Notes under the pieces: model-generated
Database searches by the model: none
Seen by the model: only the letters and a program-made list of their open reading frames with translations
What the model was told of the DNA's origin: nothing
Assembly (NCBI GenBank): GCA_047495785.1
Contig: JBLDXI010000019.1
Location: 1,116,001 to 1,180,000, forward strand
DNA: 64,000 nucleotides
Direction: 5' to 3'
Origin: Lepidodermella squamata
Lineage: Eukaryota; Gastrotricha
Made by a program: the position numbers and the translations under genes
Part shown: positions 46,030 through 61,948 of the stretch, piece by piece
How positions within the stretch are numbered: position 1 is the stretch's first letter
Layout of the letters: the number at the start of each line of letters is the position of its first letter

Positions 46030-48908
46030 TCATTTCTTCTCGAAGAGCGACTTCATATCAGCCATGGCTTTCACAATTTGATCGCCCATTCTGCGCGAAA
46101 AAAAACACACAAGTTTAAGGATTTTTTTAATAAAATTGAATTCACTCACCGTTTCGAGTCAGTTTTAGGACACGACCGCTTTGAAGATACATGGAACATA
46201 ATCTGATCTTCACCGTTGATGATGTAAGACACGCCATAGCCGTCATCGGCAACCGGGCCAAAACCGCCACCGGCTGTGATGAGTTTCGGGTTCTTGCGCA
46301 GATCCAACAAATCAGTCTGCTGGCTAGGCGTTTGCGATGTAGACAAGCGCCATGGTTCAGAGATTGCTTTCTTCAAAAACGGCGAGTCGACGCCCAACCA
46401 ACGCGACACAACGTAGAGCGTGAATAAATGACGATCAACACCCTGACCAGCCATCGCCGCCTTGTACAAATTCTGGTGGTTCTTACCAGATTCGACTAAC
46501 AACGCGATTTTTTCTTCATTAGTCTTCGAAGAGTCATCCATGGACCGGACGAAAGCGCACGAATGATTCGAGCAAGATCGGACGGTTTCAGTACGGCCCT
46601 CGCGGTACATGCGGGTCATCGATGACTCATAGGTCAGGCAGAAACGACCCTGGTCGCGGTACTGAGCCAGTTGTAAGGCGGTCTGGATGAACGCGTCCGG
46701 GGAAATGTGGCACTTCTTAATGAAACCTTTACCGAACTCGAAGTGCGGAACCAGGTGCAGATCGGTGTCCTGGGCCAGCGCCTCAGCCTCCTTAAGGCTT
46801 TGGTTAATCACATCCTGGCACGCAGGGACCAAGTTCCATTGCAGGCGAATCGGTGGGCGAATGACAGTGGGTGATTTCTCGACGCCCGTGCAGTGGCCAT
46901 CAGCCGCGTACTTGATAATGTGGCAATCGTGGGCGAGGATGTACTCCCACAGATGGCCCATGATAGGCGCATCAGCCCACGAATGTTCGCCGTTGAAGCC
47001 GACAGCCGCGTTTTTGCCAATGCAGAATGTGAACGACTTGTCGAACCACCGGTCGTAGCACCGGCCGTGCAACATCGCGCGGGCCCACTTGTCCAGTTGC
47101 GTGTAGTCGTCTTTATCGTATCGGTATTCGTCGTCATCCAGAGAGACGACGAAAGCAGCGTGTTCGACATCTCGCAGCGACTGGCGGTTGATGCCCTCGG
47201 AGAAGTAGAACTTGCGCGCAATCGCCCAGGGCGTGCGGCTTCCGGCGGTCAAGGCGGCCAGGTGCTTTTCGCCGTCGACTGGTTTCGATGGGTCGTCGAT
47301 GATCGCTTGGAAGATGCGTTCGAGCTCGATCGGTTGCAGGAGACGGCCGCCGGAGTAGACGACCACCTTGAAGTAGCGACCGGCGTGCATAACGACAATG
47401 TGGCGAGAGTCTTCATGGTGAACGATGATATCTGAAAAAATATTACGCAATAAAAAATTGTCCGATCTTAATTCATCAGCCATCTTAAAATTTCAAATTT
47501 TATTCGCCCCAATAAAAATACGGTAATGGAGAAAATATGCAAATTTTCGGCAAAATCGATGGGACACGTAAGGAAAATGGGAATAAAATAAATTACCGGT
47601 TTCCTCTCCTGGTACGCGGGTAGTGTTGAACTGGCGTTCGTATTGCCACGAGCAGAGCGGAATGCTGTTGCTGGCGTAGATCGGTTTGACCTGTTCACGG
47701 TCGAGCAAGCTGCGGTATTTCAGCGCGAAGTAGGTGATGTTGGCAGCACGAGCAGCCTGGATATGCGTCGGCGTGAAGAAGAGCATGTCCAAGCCGTAGA
47801 AGTTGCTGTTGACCATGATGGGGCTGCGACCCTTAAGGTAGACGTACTGCTCCCACCAGTCGGATACGTAATTCGTCGATGTCAGCCACTTGAGCCACAG
47901 GTAGCGCTGCAGTTTGGGTCCGATGCCGCGGCGGAAATCTTCGGCAATTTTCTTAATCTCAGCCATTTCAGATTCTGAGTGCAGCGGTTCGATTGACTTC
48001 AAATACTGCAAAGAAAAATAGATTGAATACTCAAATTTATCTGAATTGAAAATTTCTAGGCAGCGAAATTATCATTTTTGAATTAAGCAACTTCATTCAT
48101 TTCTGATCAGCTTAATATTTTGTTCCAATTAAACAGGTGCATTTTACCGAACGAGTCAAGTGAAACTTTACAATTTGAGCTTACAATTTCGGCAGCCATA
48201 AAAAATTAACACTAGGATGTGAAGTAGCGTGCTTTTCATAAGAAAACCGCACAATTTCCTCTTATCCAAGAGGTTCTTAATGAATAGCGAAAACCTTACC
48301 CTTTGAACGGTATTGTCGAGCTTTGGGAGTGGCAAGTTTGGCAAAGACCCTTGAAGGCCGAAGAGAAGCGGGCTTCTCTGCGAAATGAACTGGACAACTT
48401 TCTAAAAAATTGAACAACATTGAATAATCGGATATCGCATGACTATCAAACATACCAAATAGGCTTTGTTGAACGCCGAGCCGCGTCCGAACTCGTCGTT
48501 CATCCAGCCCTTGTACGAAAGCAGCCATTTGAACAGTTGTCGGATGAACATTGAAGTGCCGACCCAGACAAGGGTCGAAAATACGACAACAGCCGCGATG
48601 TGGCGGTTGAACTGGTTGAGCAGGCGCACGGGCCGGCACTCGGCGATATAGTCGACCATACCGTAAGATAGGTCGAAGCCGAGAATGGAAAGGGCAAGTA
48701 CGAACAGCACGAATGTAAGCCATTGAACCGGCTTTAGCGGGTACACGCCATTGTGCACGGCGTTGCGAAATTTCAGCAATTTTCGATGAAACGACTTGAC
48801 CAGGTGATGCCAGACGGCTTCGAGTAGAACCCAGTTCAGATTCACATCGAAATCGCCGTCCGGAGTTACGGTAAACGTAAAAGCGACAGCGCTATGGGCT
48901 TCCGCCAT
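46030..48908 (-). CDS. CPT1: Carnitine O-palmitoyltransferase 1
   Basis: Outer mitochondrial membrane enzyme that transfers long-chain acyl groups from CoA to carnitine, the controlled step of fatty-acid import. Exons 48456-48908, 48300-48401, 47597-48005, 47431-47597-side 46150-47431 and 46030-46090 give 768 residues, close to the usual 773. The regulatory N-terminus [19 protein letters not shown] is typical of CPT1 (absent from CPT2). Two membrane helices lie at about 50-70 and 105-125. The catalytic histidine is His471 in [11 protein letters not shown]; the conserved [24 protein letters not shown] and [17 protein letters not shown] are present. It starts 94 bp after the SAAL1 stop with an AG acceptor-like site at 48928-48929. 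Confidence 0.97.
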
Positions 48909-49002
48909 TTTTGTTTAAAATTTTTCCCTAAAAATACATAATTTTGGTATTAAAGCTTTAATTTATATTAAAAAATGACTGATTCATAATGTTAAACCCG
49001 CT

Positions 49003-50211
49003 TCATACAACTATTTTGTTGAGAATGTACTGTTCTACGTTAACATCTTGAGTCGACCGAATCGATTCGACAAACTCAATCACGTTTAGTTTAAGCACCG
49101 CGGCAGGCGATTGTTCATCATCAGGCGCGAACCGGTGTTTCGCCAGTAATTTGTACACATTCCTCACGACAGCCCATAAATCAGCTCGTTGGAACAACAG
49201 CGGGTGATTAGCAGGCGAGCTCATAGTCAAAATCGTGCACAGCAGCGACAGAGTGGACGAAAACGAACAGCTGATATCTTCAATAGCCAATTCCGAGGCA
49301 GTTTCTTCAGGCAGCAATTTGACAGAAATCGACGCAAGTTTCGACACAACATCGTCTTGTTGCGTGTTGATCAAGGTGGAAAATTCACTTCGAAACTCTT
49401 CAACCGTAGAAATCATGTAGAGAACGTTAATCAGCCGGCAAACTGGTTCTGACGAGGCAGACCATTGCAGTTCACGCAAAGCTTCGAAGATTGAAGAGAC
49501 GAATTGAGAACTGGCAGCGTATTGGTACAAAAATCGACCGACATTTCCACACAGAATTTCGAGAAGTTTTGTAACATCAAGCAGCAACTGTTCGTTCTTG
49601 CAGCTTTTCAACACAAATGCGAACCAATCTGGTAGCGAGAACTCATCTTCTTCATCCGTCAAGTTCAAATCGAGAAGGAAATCTTCCCAACCCGGTGAGT
49701 TAGATGGGTCGCAGTGTAGGCATGCGTTCAAAAGCCGGCATGATTGAATCAAAACTTCAGAATCTGTCGTGAACTTTGAGAAGATGCCAACAACGCCTTG
49801 CCGATAGAAGTCATTCGTCGCGATTTCATCAGCCAAGCCAGAGTCTGGTATCGACACAACGTTAGCCAATACGCCGAGTGAAATTTCAACGAAACGAGCT
49901 TTCGAACCAGGGTCGGCGCTCAAACAAGCAGGTAACAGAATGTCAATGACTTGATTTTCAGCGAGATAACACGCAACAGGTGATTCAGTCGAAACGTCCC
50001 ATAGCTTAACGAGAAAGTCGTCGAGTTCGTCTTCATCTGGATGCTCTTCGGCCAATTGTTTATCGCCCTCCAGCGCTTTGACGAGTTGAACCAGCATGTC
50101 GAGAACCCAGGCTTTTGTGTACAAAGTTCCTTTCACCGCACCGATCGCCTCGCCATCCTCCTTTTCCGCGCCAGGCGGTGCTTCGGGGTTAGTAGTCATT
50201 TCAACATCCAT
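49003..50211 (-). CDS. SAAL1: SAAL1-like protein (serum amyloid A-like 1)
   Basis: Single-exon gene of 402 residues with helical ARM/HEAT-like character. The conserved start (GAVKGTLYTKAWVLDMLVQL), LVKLWDVSTESPVACYLAEN and ISLGVLANVVSIPD match the SAAL1 family, which has been linked to cell proliferation in vertebrates with no settled biochemical role. An acidic leader precedes it; no signal or membrane helix. It lies between Wntless (318 bp upstream) and CPT1 (94 bp downstream), all on the minus strand. A T-rich AG site at 50229-50230 is 17 nt before the ATG. Confidence 0.88.
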   Translation of the reverse strand: MDVEMTTNPEAPPGAEKEDGEAIGAVKGTLYTKAWVLDMLVQLVKALEGDKQLAEEHPDEDELDDFLVKLWDVSTESPVACYLAENQVIDILLPACLSADPGSKARFVEISLGVLANVVSIPDSGLADEIATNDFYRQGVVGIFSKFTTDSEVLIQSCRLLNACLHCDPSNSPGWEDFLLDLNLTDEEDEFSLPDWFAFVLKSCKNEQLLLDVTKLLEILCGNVGRFLYQYAASSQFVSSIFEALRELQWSASSEPVCRLINVLYMISTVEEFRSEFSTLINTQQDDVVSKLASISVKLLPEETASELAIEDISCSFSSTLSLLCTILTMSSPANHPLLFQRADLWAVVRNVYKLLAKHRFAPDDEQSPAAVLKLNVIEFVESIRSTQDVNVEQYILNKIVV

Positions 50212-50529
50212 CTCTCAACAATAATCGACTAACAAATAACAATTAATGTGGATTTTTCATTACCGAGATTTGAGATAGATTAAAACAACGCGAAATAGTC
50301 AGACACCGAATAAGATAATCGCAGCAGATCAGTCTAAAATTGAGCAGCTACAAGTAAAAATTGCATAAAATGGCAAGCGATGTAAAATTCAGCACAACGG
50401 CGTATTTTGATTCTTTTTAAAACTGAGATAGAAGATAATATAACTAGAATAAAAATAACGACTGGAAGAGTGAAGTAAAAATTGAGACTCGATCATGCGT
50501 TAAAAGTCAGTTGTTTCTTCGTCGAAAAA

Positions 50530-52946
50530 TTAGGTAAGCTTTTCAGTCGGCTTTTGGATAAACGAAGATAGGACTGAGATTTCCGTCTGTAATTCTTGCA
50601 TAGGTAGCGCTTCGCCAGCCGCGTTGTACTCGTCGTCCGATTCGTCATCGTAATCGTTACCAGTCAATGGCATTTGGCTGTTTGTAGCTTCCTGGCTGCG
50701 GGAAGACAATACTACCGAAATTCCGGCTTTCGGCGAGGCAGGTGCGTACAGGACGAGCAAAGCTGCGACGTACAAATTCCACATGCCGTAGACACCGGTC
50801 ATAAACGCGGCTGTGTATTGCAGACGAGGGGCGTAGTGCTGCTCCGGCTGGTTGCCCTCTTGATTCGCAGTAGACGTTTCGGTAGAAGAATTCGGCCATT
50901 TCCAGTCAGACTCCGCCAGTTGGCCTAAATACAAAATAAATTGATGATACCTATTGGTAAATAATGCCTCTAGCGCATTTAAGGGTCGTTAAAATTGAAT
51001 TCCTCGATTCTAACAAAGTGAGATGTTCAGCACCAAACAGGCACCAAAATTGAGCAGCCAATTTCTAAGCGGTGGATCGACTAGATCTCACCCTATTTAA
51101 CAATGCCTAAATATGCCATACTCTTTACTATATTTTGGCATTGCTAAAGCGCCCACTATATTCAGGGAGATTTTGATTAAATTAAACCAAAACGTGTTAA
51201 ACACATGAAATCACCCACATAGAAAAGGGTCTAGCAATTACAATAGATAAGTAATGAACTTTAGATTATAAGAAAATAAATGTTCATTTTTTGACCGCAG
51301 TCTCTGTTACCATACGAAAAATGTCTCTACCGAATGAATCATCACAACATTTCTTGTCCACATATCGAGGTCAAACTAAATACACGAACTGACAACGCAA
51401 TAAAAAAGAGGGTTTATCTCAACTTGATATGCTAGACCGCGCTAACTACAACTCTAATTTAAATAAGGCCAAGTCTACGGATTAATTCATATAATTATTA
51501 TCATATCATGGGCTTACCTAAGATGAAGAAAGCCAATGATAGACCAGCGGCGGCAAGAGTCAGGCCCATGACGAACGAAAATCGGAAAACCAGTCGAGCA
51601 TAGCGTTTATTCCTGAGCGCGGCAGCGGGTGATGATCCAGATGAAAGCGCAGCTTCCTTCAACGCCCGCCTTTTCGCCAAAATATTACGAAGCACCCGAA
51701 CAATATAGACGGCCAGGGTCATGAAGTAGGCGACACAAGCGACGCCGGCCAGGATAACGCAGGCCATGGCGAGTTGGCTTAGACGAGGGCTGGTCCAGAC
51801 GGAGAAAAACGGGTCCGATAGGTGAACGCCTCGCTCGGCCAGGTCAAAGGCGAACAGGCAAATCGAGGCAACAGCGACGGCCGTCAATTCGCGCCAGTAG
51901 GCAAGCAGCGACCCGCGACGACGTGTATCAGTCGAGTCCATCAAATGCTCACCAGCGAAAACGAGCCAGAACGCCATCAAAAACGTATAGAACGCACCCT
52001 GGCGCACGTCTGAATAGAAAATCATGAATGGCGTGTTGATGAATAGCGAAAACCAATCGACGGGTAGATTTAGTATCGAGATAGCCACGCCCAATGCGAG
52101 CAACATTCGTTGTAGCAAATTGATCCTAGGACCTCGAATTGAAGTTGCGATCCACACGCGCCTCGACGCCCAGGCCAAACACAGAAGATTCAAAAGACAT
52201 AGAGCGGTCTTCAGACCCCAAAAAACCGCAGTAAAACCGCCCGTTGGATGAATCAGATGCAGGTTCATACCCATCAATTGGCCCAATTTCCAGTCTTTCG
52301 TCTCGGGGATGCGAATATTCACGGTATAGTAGTCGTAATAGACCGAACCCTGCTCGAAAAGTGGGATCAAATCGCAGTCATAGGGCCAACCCGGCTCTTC
52401 GCGGTCGATTTGGCAGTAAACCGGCCGCTGAGATGCGAGGGAGTCGTCTTTCGAAACAGTCCGCCCCAATTCAACCCAGTCTTTCGAATCAGCCATTCGA
52501 CCGCCGAGTCTAGCGTCCATGCGAAGTAGAGCGCCCTCGTGAAATTTGTTGTTATTTTGATACAAAATATCGAGAGACATTATTCCGATCATGTATTGAA
52601 ACCACCGGGACATTTTCAGGCGGACGCCATCTCGGGGTAGCGGGAATTCGAAGACGAAATTCACGTCCTCTGCGGTTAGATTTCCGTAGACATCACTCGC
52701 CTCTTTTGTGTCTCCAAAGACCTTGCAGCGAGTCGAAGGGTCGACAGCAGTGAACCATTTAGACGGGTCGCGACCTGAGCGGGGCGCGCGAACGTCGATG
52801 CAAATCGAGGCCGAAACCGTTTGAACCATATTTGGATTCGGTGAGATCAGGCCACCGAGAAGGAAACACGCCAGTTCGACAGCGGCCAAAAACACTAGAA
52901 AGGCCGTTAGACGGCGATTACTCCACGTTTCCAAAACGATAGCCAT
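50530..52946 (-). CDS. WLS: Wntless / MIG-14, Wnt cargo receptor
   Basis: Multi-pass membrane protein that carries lipidated Wnt from the Golgi to the plasma membrane. Exons 51518-52946 and 50530-50924 give 607 residues. The first helix (FLVFLAAVELACFLLGGLI) is followed by a large lumenal domain (about 35-230; KMSRWFQYMIGIMSLDILYQ) and seven more helices. Characteristic blocks are LNLPVDWFSLFINTPFMIFY, DVRQGAFYTFLMAFWLVFAG and, across the junction, TAAFMTGVYGMWNLYV. The C-terminal tail is acidic and lacks an obvious YEGL-type endocytic motif by eye. An acceptor-like AG is 12 nt before the ATG. Confidence 0.95.
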
Positions 52947-53554
52947 CTTAACAAAACTCTATGAAACAAGTAAAAAATTCAATGAGAATCGTTTATTATT
53001 GTTGTTATCTTAATTTAAGTGCCACAACTCTCGAAGAAATCTCAACAATTATCGAAAAACGCACCAGTCAGATTTGTTGCTCAAGAAACTACGAGATGAT
53101 AATGGAAGTTATCCGCAACCACAGCATAGTATTGATATTATGATATCATATCGGAGCACGCAAGCTGAGAGAAAGGAGTGTTGTGGAGTACTATTCAGAG
53201 GTTAACCAAAATAAATTTCAAAAATATTAATACATCGTCCCGACAAGACTTTTCGTTGCGTTCTGAGAAAGAGCTTCGTGTCAACAGAGAAATCAAATAA
53301 GAGGCTTCAACAAAAACAATAATATCGGCTGGAAATTATGCTACTAACAATTTTCCAAGCCTTCTCGCGTCAGAAATTGTGCGTAAAAAAGAAAATTGCA
53401 TAAATAGAGCGCTGCACCAGAGTCCGAATCAGGGATTAAAATTCCATTAAAATCAGGAATAACAATAAGGTGGACAAATATTAGTTAACCTGCGCGCGTT
53501 GAAAAATATGTATCAAGGCTGGAAAAATACTAACATAAATATCAAAAATTCAGC
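52947..53554. other. Intergenic region, no gene seen
   Basis: AT-rich. It holds the Wntless 5' flank and the 3' flank of the zinc-finger gene. A palindromic AT stretch (TGATATTATGATATCATATC) lies near 53132-53151. Confidence 0.4.
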
Positions 53555-57898
<4,344 letters not shown>

Positions 57899-58528
57899 TT
57901 GCTCAGTCTATGCTTGAGTCTCATAGGTATATAATGGAATGATACATGATACTCACTAGAAAAGTAAACTCAATAAAATGAAACATAAACAGAAAACTTG
58001 ATACAGGTAAAATCGACGACGAAAATCCGCAGAAAAAATAATAGCTACGCTGAATTTTAGGTACAAGAAGGACCTCGAAATAACAACAAACAAAAAGCAA
58101 TAGAAAGTTAGCAGCGAGTTCAATAATGAAGTTCCGCATATTGCCATGTATTGAAGCTAAAAGTTGTCACTTGGAAGATGCCAAGATGGGTACGTAGTTG
58201 GGATGAGGTGTGGTTCAGTCCGAAGTTCGATTCGATCGAGGGGTCCAAAGGTCGCTGGAAATACCAAATGGCGACCTTCGGTCAAGGCGATTTTTTTTCA
58301 ATATAAATATAGATGCATAACTTTATTGTTCTCCCGATATCAAATCGCCATAAAAAAAATGAATGTAAACAAAGTTGCCGCATGTTTTCTGAGAATTTTT
58401 TTTCGAGTTCCGAGTCGAGATGTTTCGAGAAACCATCTTCGCATCACTACCGCCAACACCCTTGGCCAACGTCACGATCGGCTGTGCACACACGGCTAAT
58501 ATGCGGCTCGTAATTGCCACTCTCCCAA

Positions 58529-58953
58529 ATGATCTGTCAAAGACCAACCTCCAGCTTGGTCCGAGGGAAGCATCATGTCCCCGTGGTGCTTGCAAAGGGG
58601 ACGCCCGGAATTCAGTCAGCATTAAAGCGTGATTTACCATCGAATACCACTGCAAGCGCTGTTTTTACTCCACGCCAATGGGAAGTCTACGGCGACGATG
58701 GCCAACTGCGTGGTTCTGCAATAGGTAAAGCTGTCAAGGTCAGAAGTAGATATTTTTGTAGAAACCCCTGCTAGCCGATGAGCCTCCGCCATCGCCAGAA
58801 ATTTCGTCCACCTTTAACTACCGAGCGCGTTCAGCCACTCCATCGGCAACTTCATCGCGCTGGGCAGATGTAATCTCTTGGTCCTTCATAACGAACAGGC
58901 CAAACACGTCACCATCATCTAGGCGAAAGGCGGCGAGCGATAGAAGAAGCTGA
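58529..58953 (+). CDS. Weak candidate gene, 133 residues
   Basis: Exons 58529-58738 and 58762-58953 join in phase 0 through a 23 bp gap, so short that it may not be a true intron. The product is basic and Ser/Pro/Arg-rich (KHHVPVVLAKGTPGIQSALK, FTPRQWEVYGDDGQL). It has more coding-like composition than its surroundings, but no domain is recognised and the start is uncertain. Confidence 0.25.
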
Positions 58954-61948
58954 ACGCTGAACGCCTCTCTTCAGTCCCAGGTCGCGTACAATCCGTACTC
59001 AAAGGTCGAACTCAAGCTTGTCGTTTGATGAGTTTTTGATCACCCTTTTGAGGAATATTACTGTCCGATGTACTGTCCTATGTTGACTGCAAGAATTTGA
59101 AACAGTCAAATCGCTTTCTCACACATTTTTGACACTGCAGTCATTTTTAAATTGGCAACTGAGATGAGAAATTTTTGCTTTTTTCCAGGTTGAAATTAAG
59201 GCACCTCTGTTTCATCAGTCTGTTGAACCAAAAATACCAGTGTCAGCCATAAGTCAGCCATAGTTTCATAGTTTCATAGTTTGAAAGTTAATAAAATCGG
59301 TGGTCGCCCTATCCGCTCAGACTTACACAGGAAAAACGCGTGATCTCTTTGCTTCAAAACTGTCGCGCTGTACAAAATGGAAATGCTGAATACTGATCTG
59401 AATACTGAGCTACGAAAACTTATTTAAACTAAATGTTAGGTTAGAAGTATTAGGGACTTTCTTGGGAATAATTTACAACCTATGATTACTCATAAGGTCG
59501 AACTACCGAAATTGTGCTAGGGACTTGCGGCGTGAAATCGATAACGATTTAATTTTAACAAAATGCCGGTTGATATTATGAGGAACATGACCCGGAAAAT
59601 TGACCAAATTGACCAAACTGAACTGTTTTATTTTGAGTCCTCCTCGGTCGCAGAGGGTCTATTTCATCTCCTCGCGGAAAAATTGGTATTTCATTGTGAA
59701 ATGATTTTTCAGTGAGCGGATGAAATACACCCAGAGCTTTAGGGGTAACCTTGCGGGTTTAGGGGACTATAGACGCCGTGAGATCAACTTCGGTGTCAGA
59801 CTGGATAGTGAGGAACAAGCTGCTTTTATTCAGAAATTCATCATTCTTTTCGACATTGAATAGCAGGATTTGCCATTCTACGCGATTTCTCGCTGTAATT
59901 TCGTCAACAATTCTGAGAATGTGTAGGTTTGGTTAACGGGGTGTCTCCCACGTTTTACCGGTTCATTTGAGTTCCTAATCTTGAAGACAAGTTTGAATAA
60001 ATTCCTTTTCAAACTATCGACCCAGCGAGCCGGAGGCGTACCTCGCGGCAAGTGTCAACGGGGATCTGCAGGTTATTTCCAGTAGTATATCCTGTTTGCG
60101 AGACTTTCAACGTCATTCTCGTTTCGACGAACAATGTGTCCGAAATGCCGAAATGTGTCCCGGATCATGCAAGCGGCGAAAATTTTATTCTAAGTACGAA
60201 ATATTAGATCTGAGACGTGATTGAACCAGTGATAGCGGAAGGAATCTGGCGGATCGCATTTGCCGTGAGCGATAAAGATGACGGGAATTAATAATAGATA
60301 AGAAAGTGTCACCTTTAAGGTCACGCTCTCGAGTGATGTTGTTCTTTAATTCGCCATGTAGCCGCGATCCGCGCCTTCACGTGCTAAATCAGTCCGCGTC
60401 TTGGTCCGCGTGCCATGAGTTATCGAAAACGTGGGCTATCGCACTGGGTGCTTTAACTTGGTGTTTTATTTACCTATTGTCGCTGTCTCGAGTACGTCAG
60501 CTGGTGTTACTTTATTAATTACGATCGGTTGCGCCTTTATGGCGGGACCAACAAGTGATACGCACTTTCATGTGTAAGTTTTACTTCGGCGCGTTCTAGT
60601 GGCCACTCTGATGTGTTTATACGCTATGAAGGCGGTGATATGGCCTTTTGGGGACATGTATGCTTTTATTGGAGGAATTCCTCTTGGCAGCCCTAGATAA
60701 CTGATACATGTCTGTGTAATCTTTTTCGCTGTTCGATATCACTGAAAAATTCCTGTTATGTCCGTCATTCTTTACGGCAGCTGTATAACAGGAGTCAAAA
60801 TATACACAGTGTAAGGTGTCTGCAATGCGTGGCGATTTCGCGGTGCCTAGTAGCCGCGTTATAGTGTTGCGGCTGTGCGGTCACATTTCCTGTCAAATAA
60901 GGTCAATTCCGCACAAGGGAGCGGCGTGGTATTCGCCATTTCTACTCAGGCGCAGATCCGCGCGTGTGTGGAACTGTGTTACAAGCGATTATTTTACCGC
61001 CTTTGTACACTGCGTTACCTAGCTTGTTTATCCCGTTCTGCAAGCGTATCGCAAAGAAATACGTATCACCACCTTTTCAATAGCGTTTTCAACGCCAAGT
61101 CAAGTAGCAGATTTTGTATATTGAATCTTTTGTTAGTTGACCATAAATTTCCAATTTTTAGCCGCAAGGTTTGATAGTGAAATGATAATGATGCATTACA
61201 TTAATTTTATTAGCATGACAAAGATCTACTGACGATGTTTTTCTTTCCTGTAAAATTGTCGTTTATTTTTATATAAAAAATCCTCCTTAATAATAAAATT
61301 ATGACACAACTTTTTAATTACCAAAGCTTATGAACTGCAAACATTCTATCTGCGTCTTCTTTGCCCAATTCTCAGCTACAAACAAACGCGGGCATAAGTA
61401 ATATATAACAAATTCCAGCTAGTCTCACACCTAGCAACACATTCAGGCAAGTTTCCACGTCAACAATAATTATCAATTTTTACTGTCTTCATTTTCGCAC
61501 GTTGGCTCCTTCCCAATTAACTGACATGTTTATTGCAACAACACAACAACTTGGCCATTTTTATCGGAATTCGCCGCGCGCTGAGGATGTTTTGTTTGCT
61601 CTTCGGCGCGTTCGGCCTCTGATTGTTTTCCCAAGCGCATTTCACTCGTTTTTGCGCGAGCGCCAGGCGCGCGGGGCCTCCCTTTGGCGCAGCAAGTGCC
61701 AACCGCGCACTCATATTGCGCCTTCAAAGTTAAGTATTTGCCTACTGGGTTTAGAATTTCGTAGATTTAGACACCCTGGAAAAGTCAATAAAACTTGAAA
61801 CTCTCGAAATCGGTAACGGCGTGAGAGCCCGCGGCGTTATACTAACATCAATCAGGAAGTCCTTCTGAATAACATTTTCTTCTATCAGATTTTAGATTAC
61901 CGTCTGTTTTACAGCGAAAAAATGTTGCTACTCAATCAGATGTCGTAA
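58954..61948. other. 3 kb with no supported gene
   Basis: Upstream of the NELL-like gene. A short near-tandem TTTCATAGTTTCATAGTTT lies near 59265-59285. Reading frames at 60306-60518, 60816-61174 and 61502-61798 look random. The last 100 bp contain two acceptor-like AG sites (after TTCTTCTATC and TGTTTTAC) before the NELL start. It may hold regulatory DNA or a 5' intron. Confidence 0.45.

Noticed and set aside
46893-47435. 180-residue frame antisense to CPT1
   Set aside because: It lies over the conserved catalytic exon of CPT1; codon bias explains the open frame.
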